DNA from: Vitis vinifera
Lineage: Eukaryota; Streptophyta; Magnoliopsida; Vitales; Vitaceae
Direction: 5' to 3'
Length of the DNA: 64,000 nt
Assembly: GCF_030704535.1 (NCBI RefSeq)
Contig: NC_081822.1
Coordinates: 30,277,001-30,341,000, forward strand
This document shows positions 21,848-34,044 of this stretch, piece after piece. The notes under the pieces were generated by a model. The model was not told where the DNA came from. It saw only the letters and a program-made list of their open reading frames with translations, and searched no databases. The stretch's first letter is position 1. Each line of letters begins with the position of its first letter. The translations under genes and the position numbers were made by a program.

Positions 21848-23278
21848 TGTCACGCCCCAAGACCCACTCCAAGGGCGTGACGGTCATTTCACACCTCAAA
21901 CCCGAAGGCTTAAAGTATAATCTGACCCAAACAATCATATTGTAACTGGATGTTACCAATTACCAAATACCTGTTCAGAGTAGCGGAACAAAATCTAAAA
22001 TCCTCAAAATTCAATTTCCAAATAACTTCCAAATATCAAATGATCCAAATGAACATAACTAATAGTTAAACAAAATCCAACATAAAATCCTAAGTCAAAT
22101 CCTAATGATGACCATTCCTCAGCCTAGCCATCACTCCTCACCCGAACTAAGAGTACCTGAAAAATTTTCAACAATTGGGAATGAGCTCACAGCCCAATAA
22201 GGAATATTAATGCAATTCATGGATCAAATATTTTCATTTCAAATAGGAGATATCAGTTTTATTTTTTTTTTTCTCATCAAATATCAGAGTTCCAAAAATA
22301 CCAATATATTCAAAATTCAACCAACCAATTTCATATCAAATTCAAACACTTTCACATCAGACTCAATCAAATCCATTCAATTTTTCATTACTCTGGTTAT
22401 CAAATATCAAATGCCCAGTTAGGTGGGACTTTTCAAATGGGTGGCTAGTCTCAAATTGTTCCTGGTGGACGGAACCAAACACTACTAGTACTAGTAACCT
22501 CTAACCAAACCCCTAGAGGCTGGGGTCCAAATCAATTACATTCCCACCATGAAATGTAAAGGTCAACTATTATATCCCGTTGACAGGGCCGAATAGTCAA
22601 CTATTATATCCCGTTGACAAGGGCCAAATAAACCAGAGTGATGTTTTTGTTCAAGTATTCAAACTTACACAACATAATATCTCCATATTTTATGTCATAA
22701 ATAAAACAAAATATTCCAACATAATATTTAGTGCAAAACAATTTGATCCATGCATGGTAACAAAATATCATTTTATTTCCCACAATTCAAAATATCATAT
22801 AAAATAATTTAATTTTATAAATATTACATTAACTTCCCTTACCTCAAAAGAAATCCTTGAAAGCTTGGGAGAAGAATAATTCTGAAAAAAAAATATAATC
22901 TACTCTTCACCTAATATAACATAAGAAAAACAATTATTACTATTTATTTATAATTTAACTAATCTATTCCTTATTTAAATAAAACTAATAAATTTCCAAT
23001 TTGTTTCTAATAACAAATTACTAATTTAATTAAATTACAATTTTATTTCATTATAAAATTCTATATATATATATATTTTGCTAAATCTCTCATTCTATTT
23101 AAAAAAAAATACCATTATTACTATTATCTTATTCATTAATCTAAAACTAAATATTATTATTTTAAATTAACCAATTCAAAAGCCACTAAACCATTACCTA
23201 GTTGTCTCGGGTACACCAAACCACCAAACCAAAAAGCAAGTTTTTTTTTTTTTTTTTTCCATTGTCATCATCATATTC

Positions 23279-23327
<49 letters not shown>

Positions 23328-23946
23328 GGCTTCCATTTGCTTCCGGTACACGTACGCCCCCATTTTATTTTTTATTTATTTTTTTATTTTCTTCCTTCCT
23401 TCCTTCCAATGCTGTACACGCGTTCTCTTTTTTTTTTTTTCTTTTTTTTTTTATTTAACCCTAACCTAAAATCGAAATATTCCAAGCAATTTTTTTTTTT
23501 TTTTAATAAAACTTAAGATCTCCCAAATTCCAATACTAAAATCAAAATATTAAATTTTCACTATTTGATATTAAAACGAATTAAAAAAAAAATAATCTAA
23601 CCCTAATCTAGATTTGGGGTTTTCCAAAAAAAAAAATATATCTAATGTGTTTGAAATTAATCAATGAATCTAAAATATTAAACTAGGGGTTAGAATCTTA
23701 CCTATAGAGATCTGTTCTTCAACCCTGAAATCTGACTCCAATCTTACGTTCTCTGGAATTCTACGAACAGGAACTCTATTCAGAAAAGAAAGGAAAGAAT
23801 AAAATTTCTAATTTATACCTAAGGTATTTATTCGTAAAATTACACTTTTACCCCTCTTCCACTTTATTAAATTAATTAATTAACTAATTAAATTATTAAT
23901 AACAATTTCCTAAATTACCCTTAAAAGAAAATGTCTGGGCGTTACA
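21848..23946 (-). repeat. 3' LTR of the chromovirus (left copy)
   Basis: 2,099 bp, TGTCACGCCCC ... GGGCGTTACA as read on the plus strand. It holds long (TA)n near 23281-23322 and T-runs that account for most of the length difference from the other LTR. Small frames here are shadows. Confidence 0.95.
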
Positions 23947-23960
23947 TCCTCCCCTCCTTA
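23947..23960 (-). promoter_or_regulatory. Polypurine tract
   Basis: On the minus strand AAGGAGGGGAGGA abuts the 3' LTR, the expected place for the plus-strand primer of reverse transcription. Confidence 0.85.
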
Positions 23961-23968
23961 ACAAAAGT

Positions 23969-26900
23969 TTAGTCCTCTAAACTTGACATACCTGAGTCTT
24001 GGAATAACTGAGGATGTTTTTCTCTCATCTCTTCTTCTAACTCCCAAGTAGCTTCACGAACACTATGATTGCTCCACTAGACCTTTACCAACTTGACAAC
24101 AGCATGTCGTAGTACCTTATCCATCACATCCACAATTTGAACGGGTACCTCTTTATAGGTCAAGTCGTCAAAAATTTGAATAGGCTCCAACTCCACAACA
24201 TGAGAGAGATCATAAATATACTTCCTTAGAGTCGAAACATGAAACACATTATGAACCTTAGATAGGCTTGGGGGCAAGGCTACTTTATATGCCAAAGTGC
24301 CTACTCTTTCTAATATTTCAAACGAACCCACAAAACGAGGACTAAGTTTTCCTTTTCTTCCAAATCTTATCACAGACTTCATAGGTGAAACTTTTAAGAA
24401 CACATGATCACCCACCTCAAACTCCAAATCTCGCCTACGATGATCAGCATAACTCTTATGTCTACTTTGAGCTGCTTTTAATCTTTCTTTAATCAAAGCA
24501 ACTTTTTCAAAAGTCAACTGCACAAGTTCAGGCCTCAAAAGTTTCCTTTCTCCAACATCATTCCAACAGATAGGAGATCGACATTTCCTACCATACAATG
24601 CCTCAAAAGGTGCCATCCCAATGCTAGCTTGAAAACTATTGTTATAGGCAAACTCTACTAAAGGTAAATGATCATCCCAATTACCTTGCAGGTCCAAAAT
24701 ACAAGCTCTCAACAAGTCTTCTAAAACCTGAATTACCCTTTCTAATTGGCCATCAGTTTGAGGATGGAAAGCAGTACTAAAACTCAACTTAGTGCCCAAA
24801 GCTTTTTGTAGACTATGCCAGAATCTAGAAGTGAAACGAGGATCTCTGTCAGACACTATAGAAACTGGTACTCCATGCATTCTCACAATCTCCTTCACAT
24901 AAAGAGAAGCTAAACGATCTAAAGAAAAGTTGTCTTTCATAGGCAAAAAGTGAGCAGACTTTGTCAACCGATCAACAATCACCCAAATAGCATTATTAAC
25001 CCCTAAGGTTCTTGCCAATCCTATCACAAAATCCATGGTAATATGTTTCCACTTCCACTCAGGAATAGCAAGTGGCTGCAAAGACCCTGTTGGTCGCTGA
25101 TGCTCAGCTTTCACTTGTTGACACACTAAACACTAAGCCACAAATTGTGCAATATCACGCTTCATACCTGACCACCAATAGTTTTGCCTCAAATCCTTGT
25201 ACATCTTTGTCCCTCCTAGGTGGATTGCAAACTTGGAACAATGAGCTTCCTCTAAAAGCTTCCTCCTTAAGTCTTCATCATTTGGGACACAAAGTCTAGT
25301 CCCAAATCTCAAGATCTCATCATCTGACAAAACAAAATCAGGCTTACTGCCCCTCTTAACTTCCTCCATAACTTGCACTAATTGGGAATCATTCTTTTGT
25401 AGGGTCTTAATTCTCCTAACTAAGTCTGGTTGTACTCTGAAATTTGCTACAAGTGCTCCTAAGCCCATAACTCGAAAGTGGACTTGTAAACTCCTCAACT
25501 CTTCAAGTAACTGCCTTTGACAACCTCTAATAGCTGCTAGAGAACCAACTGACTTCCTACTCAAGGAATCAGCTACAACATTCGTCTTCCCAGGATGATA
25601 CTGAATAATACAATCATAGTCCTTAAGTAGTTCTATCCACCTCCTCTGTCTCATGTTCAATTCCTTTTGGGAAAATAAATACTTCAAACTCTTATGATCT
25701 GTGAATATCTCACAAGTTTCACCAAACAGAAAATGTCTCCAGATCTTAAGTGCAAAAACCACAGCAGCTAACTCCAAATCATGAGTAGGGTAGTTCCTTT
25801 CATAAGGCTTCAACTGTCTAGAAGCATAAGCTACAACTCTCCCATACTGCATAAGAACACAACCTAAACCCTGATGAGAGGCATCACTATACACCACAAA
25901 TCCTCCTGAACCTGAAGGGATAGTCAAAATAGGAGCTGACACTAATCTATTCTTCAACTCTTGGAATCTACATTCACAATCATCAGACCACTCAAACTTA
26001 ACTCCCTTCTGTGTCAACTTAGTTAAAGGTAGGGCAATCTTAGAGAACCCTTCTATAAACCGCCTATAGTAACCAGCAAGTCCTAAGAAACTTCGAATCT
26101 CAGTCACAGTACTAGGTCTTCTCCAATTAGCTACAACATCTACCTTGCCAGGGTCAACTGAGATGCCATCATTGCTTACCACATGCCCAAGGAAAGAAAT
26201 TCGGTCTAACCAAAACTCACACTTCTTCAGTTTAGCATACAACTGCTTATCTCTGAGGGTCTGTAATACAATACTCAAATGGCCCTCATGCTCCTCTCTA
26301 CTTCTTGAGTATACCAAGATGTCATCTATAAAAACCACCACAAACTGATCTAAATAGGATTTGAATACCCTATTCAGCAAGTCCATAAAAGCAGCAGGTG
26401 CATTAGTCAAACCAAAAGGCATAACAAGAAACTCATAGTGCCCATACCTAGTTCGAAAAGCAGTCTTGGGTACATCTTCCCCTCTAACCCTCAACTGGTG
26501 ATAACCCGATCGAAGATCTATCTTAGAGAACACACAAGCACCTTGTAGCTGATCAAACAAATCATCAATCCGAGGAAGGGGATACTTGTTCCTCACTGTC
26601 ACCTTATTCAACTCCCTATAGTCAATGCAAAGTCTCATTGAGCCATCCTTCTTTTTCACAAATAGAACAGGAGCTCCCCAAGGTGAAACACTAAGCCTGA
26701 TAAAACCCTTGTCTAATAACTCCTGAAGCTGAACTTTCAACTCCTTAAGCTCCACAGGTGCCATCTTGTATGAGGCCTTAGACATAGGACCTGTTCCTGG
26801 TACCAGATCGATAGTGAACTCCACCTCTCTCTCTGGTGGCAAGCCAGGCAAATCCTCTGGAAAGACATCAGGATACTCCCTTACTATGGGTATGTCTTCC

Positions 26901-27400
26901 AACTTCAAATCACTTTCATTACTTACCACACTAGCCAAAAATCCTTGGCAACCCTTCTTAAGCAAGCTACTAGCTGGCAAGGCTGAGATCATACGCAGTG
27001 GTCTGTCCACATGCTTCCCTTCAAAGCTAAACTTAGGCTGACCAGGAATACTAAACGTCACCCTTTTCTCAAAACAGTCAACAGAGGCATGGTAGAAAGC
27101 TAACCAATCCATCCCCAAAATCACATCAAAATCCTGAAGGTCAAGGAGTATTAAATCAACTGGCATTTCCCTATAACCAATCATCACAATACAATTTCTA
27201 AGCATTCTACTAGCCACAACAGAATCTCCCATAGGAGTAGCAACAATCAAATCAAAGTCCATGCTAGCAACAGGCAAACCCAACAAACCAGCAAAAGATA
27301 CTGAAACAAAAGAGTGTGTTGATCCAGGATCAATCAAGACTCTAGCAAATAAGGTGTGGATTCGGAGAGTACCTGTCACCACATCAGAAGTGGCCTAAGC
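23969..27400 (-). pseudogene. Chromovirus pol (protease, RT, RNase H, integrase, chromodomain-like tail), three stops
   Basis: Protease: [10 protein letters not shown] near 27310-27335. Reverse transcriptase: [20 protein letters not shown] and the catalytic FIDDIL near 26312-26335. RNase H: VVYSDAS and [11 protein letters not shown]. Integrase zinc region: H-x-H then CLVCQQ around 25130-25230; core: [28 protein letters not shown]. The tail after [13 protein letters not shown] reads NHSVREATWELEEEM, chromodomain-like. TAG codons interrupt the frame at 27395-27397 (between gag end and protease), 25133-25135 (just before CLVC) and 24077-24079 (in the chromodomain-like tail). Flanking frames are otherwise continuous to a terminal TAA at 23969-23971. 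Known role: copying and integrating the element. Confidence 0.92.
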
Positions 27401-28443
27401 ATCTCGATGAGTCATAGCAAACACCCGTCCTTGGGCTTTGGGTTTCTGTTTATCCTCCTTATTTTCCTCTTTAGGCTTCCTAGTGATGAACTTCCTATTC
27501 TCTGGACAGTCTCTGATCAAATGTCCTTGCTTCCCACAACCAAAGCAAGCTCCAATCTCTCTATAGCATGGCCTACCCCCATGCTTCTTACCACAAGTAG
27601 GACAAGCCTCATCTAAATTCTGCGCTGCCTTCCCTTTATTCTGATTTCTTCTTGATGTAGACCTTCGCTGTGCTTGATTACCATGAGCACCATCACTCCT
27701 ATTTCGCTTCCTTTGCTATTCCCTATATTGATGAAGCTCCTTATTATCTTTCTCTGTTATAAGGGCTCTGTCAACAACCTCTGAATAGACACCAAGCTTC
27801 AGAATAGATATCTTGTTCTTCAAATAAGGCTTCAATCCATCCTGAAACTTTAATGCATTTTCCTCCTCTGTAGCAATCAATTGTGAGGAAAAACGTGATA
27901 ACTCTGTAAATTTGGCCTCATACTGAGCCACAGTCATATCCCCTGTTCCAAACGAATAAACTCTCCCACCTTCTGCCGCTTAACACTGTCAGGGAAATAC
28001 TTCTTGTAGAAAGCCTCCCTAAATTGTTTCCATGTTATGGGTCCCTGATCCTCCAAAAGTCTCCTAGTCATACGCCACCAATGATCTGCCTCTTTATCTA
28101 ACATAAAAGCTGCATAAGAGGCTTTTTGCTCCTCAGAGCAATCTATGACACCAAAGAATTTCTCCATCTTAAGGATCCAAGCCTCTGCCTCTGTGGGATC
28201 TGTAACACCAGAAAAGTAAGGAGGACCCAATTTCTTGAAGTCATCAAAAGAGCTACCCCTAGAAAATGAAGACTGTCCCTGAACATTAGTCCCAACAGCT
28301 CGAGCTTGGTGTTCAACTAAACCAACTAGTGTCCCAAGATACCTATAGATCCCTTCTACACTCACGGGAGGCAAACCCTCAACTGGAGGTACATCATCAT
28401 TAGCTTGACTATTTTGTGAAAAAGCTGCTCTTCTTGGTGGCAT
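27398..28443 (-). pseudogene. Chromovirus gag, frameshifted and with a TAG stop
   Basis: Begins MPPRRAAFSQNSQ at 28443. The retrotransposon gag domain is clear: ADHWWRMTRRLLEDQGPITW, then WKQFREAFYKKYFP. The first frame ends at 27934 by a one-base change after RLEQG; the next frame resumes at once with MTVAQYEAKFTELSRF. TAG at 27716-27718 follows HQYRE. Zinc motifs CPTCGKKHGGRPC and CFGCGKQGHLIRDC follow near 27520-27600. Gag forms the particle that carries the RNA. The frameshift looks like loss of one G from a G-run near 27945-27950. Confidence 0.9.
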
Positions 28444-28619
28444 GATGTCCTAAAATAATAAGGCATAACTAAATTAGTCATTAAAGAACCAATTAGAAAA
28501 TTTACAAATAAAGAAAGAATTGGAATTTATACTAAATGAAACTAAAACTTAAACAAATGCGTCACTCATCTATCCCCAAAGGTACACTAAACAAGTTCCC
28601 ATCAAGATCACAACCTAGT

Positions 28620-28631
28620 GCTCTGATACCA
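28620..28631 (-). promoter_or_regulatory. Primer binding site, initiator tRNA-Met type
   Basis: Minus strand TGGTATCAGAGC, three bases inside the 5' LTR, is the standard complement to the 3' end of plant initiator tRNA-Met, used to prime reverse transcription. Confidence 0.95.
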
Positions 28632-28634
28632 CTC

Positions 28635-30697
28635 TGTCACGCCCCAAGACCCACTCCAAGGGCGTGACGGTCATTTCACACCTCAAACCCGAAGGCTTAA
28701 AGTATAATCTGACCCAAACAATCATATTGTAACTGGATGTTACCAATTACCAAATACCTGTTCAGAGTAGCGGAACAAAATCTAAAATCCTCAAAATTCA
28801 ATTTCCAAATAACTTCCAAATATCAAATGATCCAAATGAACATAACTAATAGTTAAACAAAATCCAACATAAAATCCTAAGTCAAATCCTAATGATGACC
28901 ATTCCTCAGCCTAGCCATCACTCCTCACCCGAACTAAGAGTACCTGAAAAATTTTCAACAATTGGGAATGAGCTCACAGCCCAATAAGGAATATTAATGC
29001 AATTCATGGATCAAATATTTTCATTTCAAATAGGAGATATCAGTTTTATTTTTTTTTTCTCATCAAATATCAGAGTTCCAAAAATACCAATATATTCAAA
29101 ATTCAACCAACCAATTTCATATCAAATTCAAACACTTTCACATCAGACTCAATCAAATCCATTCAATTTTTCATTACTCTGGTTATCAAATATCAAATGC
29201 CCAGTTAGGTGGGACTTTTCAAATGGGTGGCTAGTCTCAAATTGTTCCTGGTGGACGGAACCAAACACTACTAGTACTAGTAACCTCTAACCAAACCCCT
29301 AGAGGCTGGGGTCCAAATCAATTACATTCCCACCATGAAATGTAAAGGTCAACTATTATATCCCGTTGACAGGGCCGAATAGTCAACTATTATATCCCGT
29401 TGACAAGGGCCAAATAAACCAGAGTGATGTTTTTGTTCAAGTATTCAAACTTACACAACATAATATCTCCATATTTTATGTCATAAATAAAACAAAATAT
29501 TCCAACATAATATTTAGTGCAAAACAATTTGATCCATGCATGGTAACAAAATATCATTTTATTTCCCACAATTCAAAATATCATATAAAATAATTTAATT
29601 TTATAAATATTACATTAACTTCCCTTACCTCAAAAGAAATCCTTGAAAGCTTGGGAGAAGAATAATTCTGAAAAAAAAATATAATCTACTCTTCACCTAA
29701 TATAACATAAGAAAAACAATTATTACTATTTATTTATAATTTAACTAATATATTCCTTATTTAAATAAAACTAATAAATTTCCAATTTGTTTCTAATAAC
29801 AAATTACTAATTTAATTAAATTACAATTTTATTTCATTATAAAATTCTCTATATATATATATTTTGCTAAATCTCTCATTCTATTTAAAAAAAAAATACC
29901 ATTATTACTATTATCTTATTCATTAATCTAAAACTAAATATTATTATTTTAAATTAACCAATTCAAAAGCCACTAAACCATTACCTAGTTGTCTCGGGTA
30001 CACCAAACCACCAAACCAAAAAGCAAGTTTTTTTTTTTTTTTTTCCATTGCCATCATCATATTCATTATATATATATATTAAAGGCTTCCATTTGCTTCC
30101 GGTACACGTACGCCCCCATTTTATTTTTTTTTTATTTTTTTATTTTCTTCCTTCCTTCCTTCCAATGCTGTACACGCGTTCTTTTTTTTTTTTTTTCTTT
30201 TTTTTTTATTTAACCCTAACCTAAAATCGAAATATTCCAAGCAATTTTTTTTTTTTAATAAAACTTAAGATCTCCCAAATTCCAATACTAAAATCAAAAT
30301 ATTAAATTTTCACTATTTGATATTAAAACGAATTAAAAAAAAATAATCTAACCCTAATCTAGATTTGGGGTTTTCTAAAAAAAAATATATATCTAATGTG
30401 TTTGAAATTAATCAATGAATCTAAAATATTAAACTAGGGGTTAGAATCTTACCTATAGAGATCTGTTCTTCAACCCTGAAATCTGACTCCAATCTTACGT
30501 TCTCTGGAATTCTACGAACAGGAATTCTATTCAGAAAAGAAAGGAAAGAATAAAATTTCTAATTTATACCTAAGGTATTTATTCGTAAAATTACACTTTT
30601 ACCCCTCTTCCACTTTATTAAATTAATTAATTAACTAATTAAATTATTAATAACAATTTCCTAAATTACCCTTAAAAGAAAATGTCTGGGCGTTACA
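28635..30697 (-). repeat. 5' LTR of the chromovirus (right copy)
   Basis: 2,063 bp, near-identical to 21848-23946. Differences I saw: C/A near 29750 versus 22968, T/C in the CATTG-C-CATC region, C/T in GAA-T-TCTATT near 30524, C/T near 30376, and lengths of TA and T runs. It should carry the element's promoter on the minus strand; no clear TATA box was assigned. Confidence 0.95.
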
Positions 30698-30702
30698 GCT
30701 AA
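30698..30702. repeat. Target-site duplication GCTAA, right
   Basis: Directly after ...CGTTACA; matches 21843-21847. Confidence 0.93.
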
Positions 30703-30882
30703 TTTCATGGATTCCCATGAATCTTTTCAAGGTAGTAAGCAAAGGGTAGGGATGAGCAAGACACCATTGTACTCCAATCATATCAATTCATTTCAGAAAG
30801 CCAACCAAAACCAGGAAATCTATATTATCACTGGATCATATCAATGACAAGGTTACCATTATGAAGGAGGAGGAAAACTAAC

Positions 30883-31328
30883 CAGGATGTAGAGAAGAGA
30901 AGCAATAATGATGGTGGCATAACGACCAATATAAGAATCTGCAACAAATGCCCCTACTAATGGCATTAAACTCCCCGTCCCTGTCCATGTATTCACACTC
31001 TCGGCAGCAGAGGGTACGGACTGCCCCAGTCGGTCCGTGAGGAAGTTTATAAGATTGGACTGTATGCCAAAGTATGCAAACCTCCCCGCAACTTCAGCAC
31101 CTGCTTACATAAATATGAATCTGGAGTCTTTATAAAGAAGCTATTTGGAATGTAAGCATATAATTTTATGGGTAGGATTAGGGGTTAGTGGTTGGTACCC
31201 ATGATGAAATATGCGGATCTCCAACCGCCGGAGGTGGGTCTCTTGGCTGGACGGCCCTTGTGATCGATGGAGCCATCGACGGTGTCTTCCAGCAGCGGAG
31301 ATCGGGGGCCTCCGGGAGTTCCAGCCAT
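30883..31328 (-). CDS. NPF copy A, exons 1 and 2
   Basis: Exon 1 is 31328-31199, starting MAGTPGGPRSPLLEDTVDG and ending FIMG at the donor ATGG|GTACC. Exon 2 is 31100-30883 (acceptor AAGCAG, donor CCTG|GTTAGT). The phase joins to exon 3 (21070). Exon 2 carries the first helix and the PTR signature region [12 protein letters not shown]. The proton-coupling motif ExxER in the first helix reads EVAGR here (codon GGG), whereas copies B, C and D have EVAER (GAG). The frame is otherwise open. The protein could only be made if a 9.8-kb intron holding a retrotransposon is spliced. Confidence 0.8.
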
Positions 31329-34044
31329 GGCTTTGTTTCAGCCACAAAACACACCCGGAAGGGTAATTTCTCATTTTTCTTTTGCCTTTTTTTTCTGTAC
31401 AGTGTTGCAATCAATTTGTGCTTGTCATCCTTTTACTATAGGAGCCAACTTGCTCTTCAGAAGTCTCTGCGTTCTCCAATGTGATGAAATTTAAGCGTGT
31501 GTCCAAAAGCACCTTCCAATGATATTTAGGCAGTGACATGGAAAGATAAATACAAAAAGAAAAGAAAAAAAGAAAAGGAAGGATGTAAGAACAATTTTGA
31601 AATTGAATTATATTCAAAATTTGCACATATTAAAATTACAAATTTACCCTCAATTATTTTATGTATTTAGGACATGATATTTCTATTCATTAAAACTAAC
31701 ATTATCACACAATAAATGTACATTATATATATTTAAGAAGTATTAAAGGCACATTGTTGAACTTTAAATGTGAGGGAGAAATATGAAAAACATACTATAG
31801 ATTGAAAGGTAAAACATAATAAATCCTAATTTTTAAATAAAATTATTAATCCATCATTAATTAGTTCAAAAAATACTTTTGAAAATATTTTATTTATAAA
31901 TTATTGCAAGACTCTACCCTAACAAACTTTATGTGTAAAGGGTTAACGATGAAGAGATAGAAAACTTAATAATCTTGGATAATCAACTCAAAATAAAATA
32001 TGTAAATGTATTCTCTCTAAACTAAAAGGTCCTCTAAGAGTGGTGTTGACATACCAATTATGAGTTTGTGTCTAAAATTGAGAAGGGCCATGTTGGTGAA
32101 GTGTGAGTGATTTATCTACATAGATGCTATCTACTATATTGATATGGGCCTAAGATCTTGATTTATCCTATTTCCATATTGTTGTTGGTGAACAATTCAA
32201 TGTTTCCCACTAACTAATTTTTTTTGTTGTACTTTGTATGTTCTTATTGTACCATAAAAATGGACTAAGATGGGTACCCAACAATGACCTTGTGTTTTTG
32301 TTAGCTTTAACTCTCTCTCTCTCTCTCTCTAAGATGATATTCTACACTCTCAACCCATTAAGTAGAATTTCATTTTCATGAGACAAGAAAAGGTGGATTC
32401 CAAAGATGCAAAATTTCTAGAAATATTTTTATTATTACATAAGTAAATATGAGTTGATACTCTTGAAGAATAATTAACTAGTAATATAATAATTAAATCT
32501 AAAACACACCTAAAGTATGACTTAATATAATAGCAATGAACTTAAGACATGCTTGAGGCAATGTAGATACAGCGACTTAAAATGACATATTCCCTAAACA
32601 TGGAAAGGATACATGGAAATGTACATGCATGCAAATATTCTCCCACAAGATCATACTCATGCAAAAAAAAAATTAGGAGAAATTATGTAAACATGCACTA
32701 TTTACAAAATATGAATGAAAAGATAGCCTAAAAAAGTGTAAGTCCATGAAAAGTGTATTTTGGGAAAAATGATTCTCATTTCATGCACTAAAACAATGTC
32801 TGATCTTATAGTACTCGAAAAATACTTTTATATATTAATCTAACTCACATAAGGATGATACATCGTTCAACCAACAAAAGTACTTTAAGTCTAAAATAGT
32901 GTTATTTTAAAACTAAAACACATGTAAGAGCATTTTGGGATAATACGATGTTGACATTATTTTAGTATATGAAATGAAAATCATTTTTTTTTGGATTCTC
33001 TTTATATATATATATATTTTGTAAATATACAGTTCATATTTACATAATTCCACCCAAAAATTATAAGAATGAGTGGTCAATCTAAAATTGACTAAACAAA
33101 TAGTTTTTGAAAAGACAAAATTACATAGATAATACCAAATGAGGAATAACTTGAACAATAACGGCAAACGAGACATAGGTACTTGAAATTATATAGATCT
33201 TTAAACACTTCTTTTGTCAATATTTTCCCTTGAACCTTATCGTTCATCTACTACACTTGTTACTGTTGAATGATTGCCACCATAAATGCATCAAGAGCAG
33301 GTAAAGAAAACAAAAAGGAAAAAAAAAAATCTCTTCTTAAATCACCCTAGTGCATGACACTTTAACTTTGATTAAAAATGCATGTTTGGTAAGCTATTTA
33401 CCACATGAAAAATGATTAGGACTTAGATGCTCACCAAGTACTACAATCGCGGTCCATCCACTTGTAAACATTATAAGAATTAAATTTTGTTAACAAAATG
33501 CTTGCTTCCTGGGTCAGGCCTAAGCAAGGACTTAATTTTTCAGCCCAATTTGAAGAACCCCTTGGGTCAAGCTAAGGGTGGCCTGAGGCAGCCCAAACCC
33601 AAGCTAAGAGAATTGAGGCTCAGCCTGTGTGGTTGTCTAGTTAGCCCCAAAAACTAAAACTAACAAATGCACCCACAAAGAATTTTAAGCTGCCTCAAAT
33701 TAGATCAATCATTTTAATGAGGGTGTATTTGGTATGCGAGAATACGACAATAAATAGAATCAAAATGAAGATAATCCGTGTAAGTATCGTGTAAAAGTTA
33801 GGAATTTAAATCCCTAATAAGAGTAAGATTTTGATTGTCATAATGATGAAATTCTTATTTTTTATTTATATTATAAAAAATCATGCATTCATATGGAACC
33901 ATCAATACACAATGCTCAATATCTCTTCTATTTATCTTTATTTTTAAAATGCTAAACCTAGTTAACTGTTGAACTGCAACACATACACAAATTTATGGTA
34001 ACAATTTTTATTGAGCATGTTTACAACAATTGAGGCAATAACAT
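31329..34044. other. Intergenic region between NPF copies A and B
   Basis: The first ~780 bp (to about 32115) is duplicated, with substitutions, upstream of copy C at 41650-42620. A (CT)n run lies at about 32307-32329. Near 33500-33660 is a GGCC/GGGC-rich segment like that at 1021-1145. Otherwise AT-rich and without genes. It holds the promoter of copy A and the 3' flank of copy B. Confidence 0.5.

Larger units (their letters stand above)
21848..30697 (-). mobile_element. Complete Ty3/gypsy chromovirus LTR retrotransposon inside NPF copy A intron 2
   Basis: 8,850 bp on the minus strand: 3' LTR 21848-23946, PPT, pol, gag, PBS, 5' LTR 28635-30697, with 5-bp GCTAA duplications. Domain order gag, protease, reverse transcriptase, RNase H, integrase and a C-terminal chromodomain-like tail gives Ty3/gypsy chromovirus, probably the Tekay/Del lineage. 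LTRs begin TG and end CA and differ by only a handful of substitutions plus simple-repeat lengths, so the insertion is young. gag-pol has one frameshift and four TAG stops, so the copy cannot make its own proteins. Confidence 0.93.

Noticed and set aside
22210-22807. Frames duplicated at 28997-29593
   Set aside because: They are simply the two LTR copies; no gene.
23202-23516. Frame with Tyr/Ile and Phe runs in the LTR
   Set aside because: It is made by TA and T microsatellites inside the LTR and is not shared intact by the other LTR.
32307-32329. (CT)n run as a promoter element
   Set aside because: It is about 1 kb from the nearest start codon and shows only a simple repeat.
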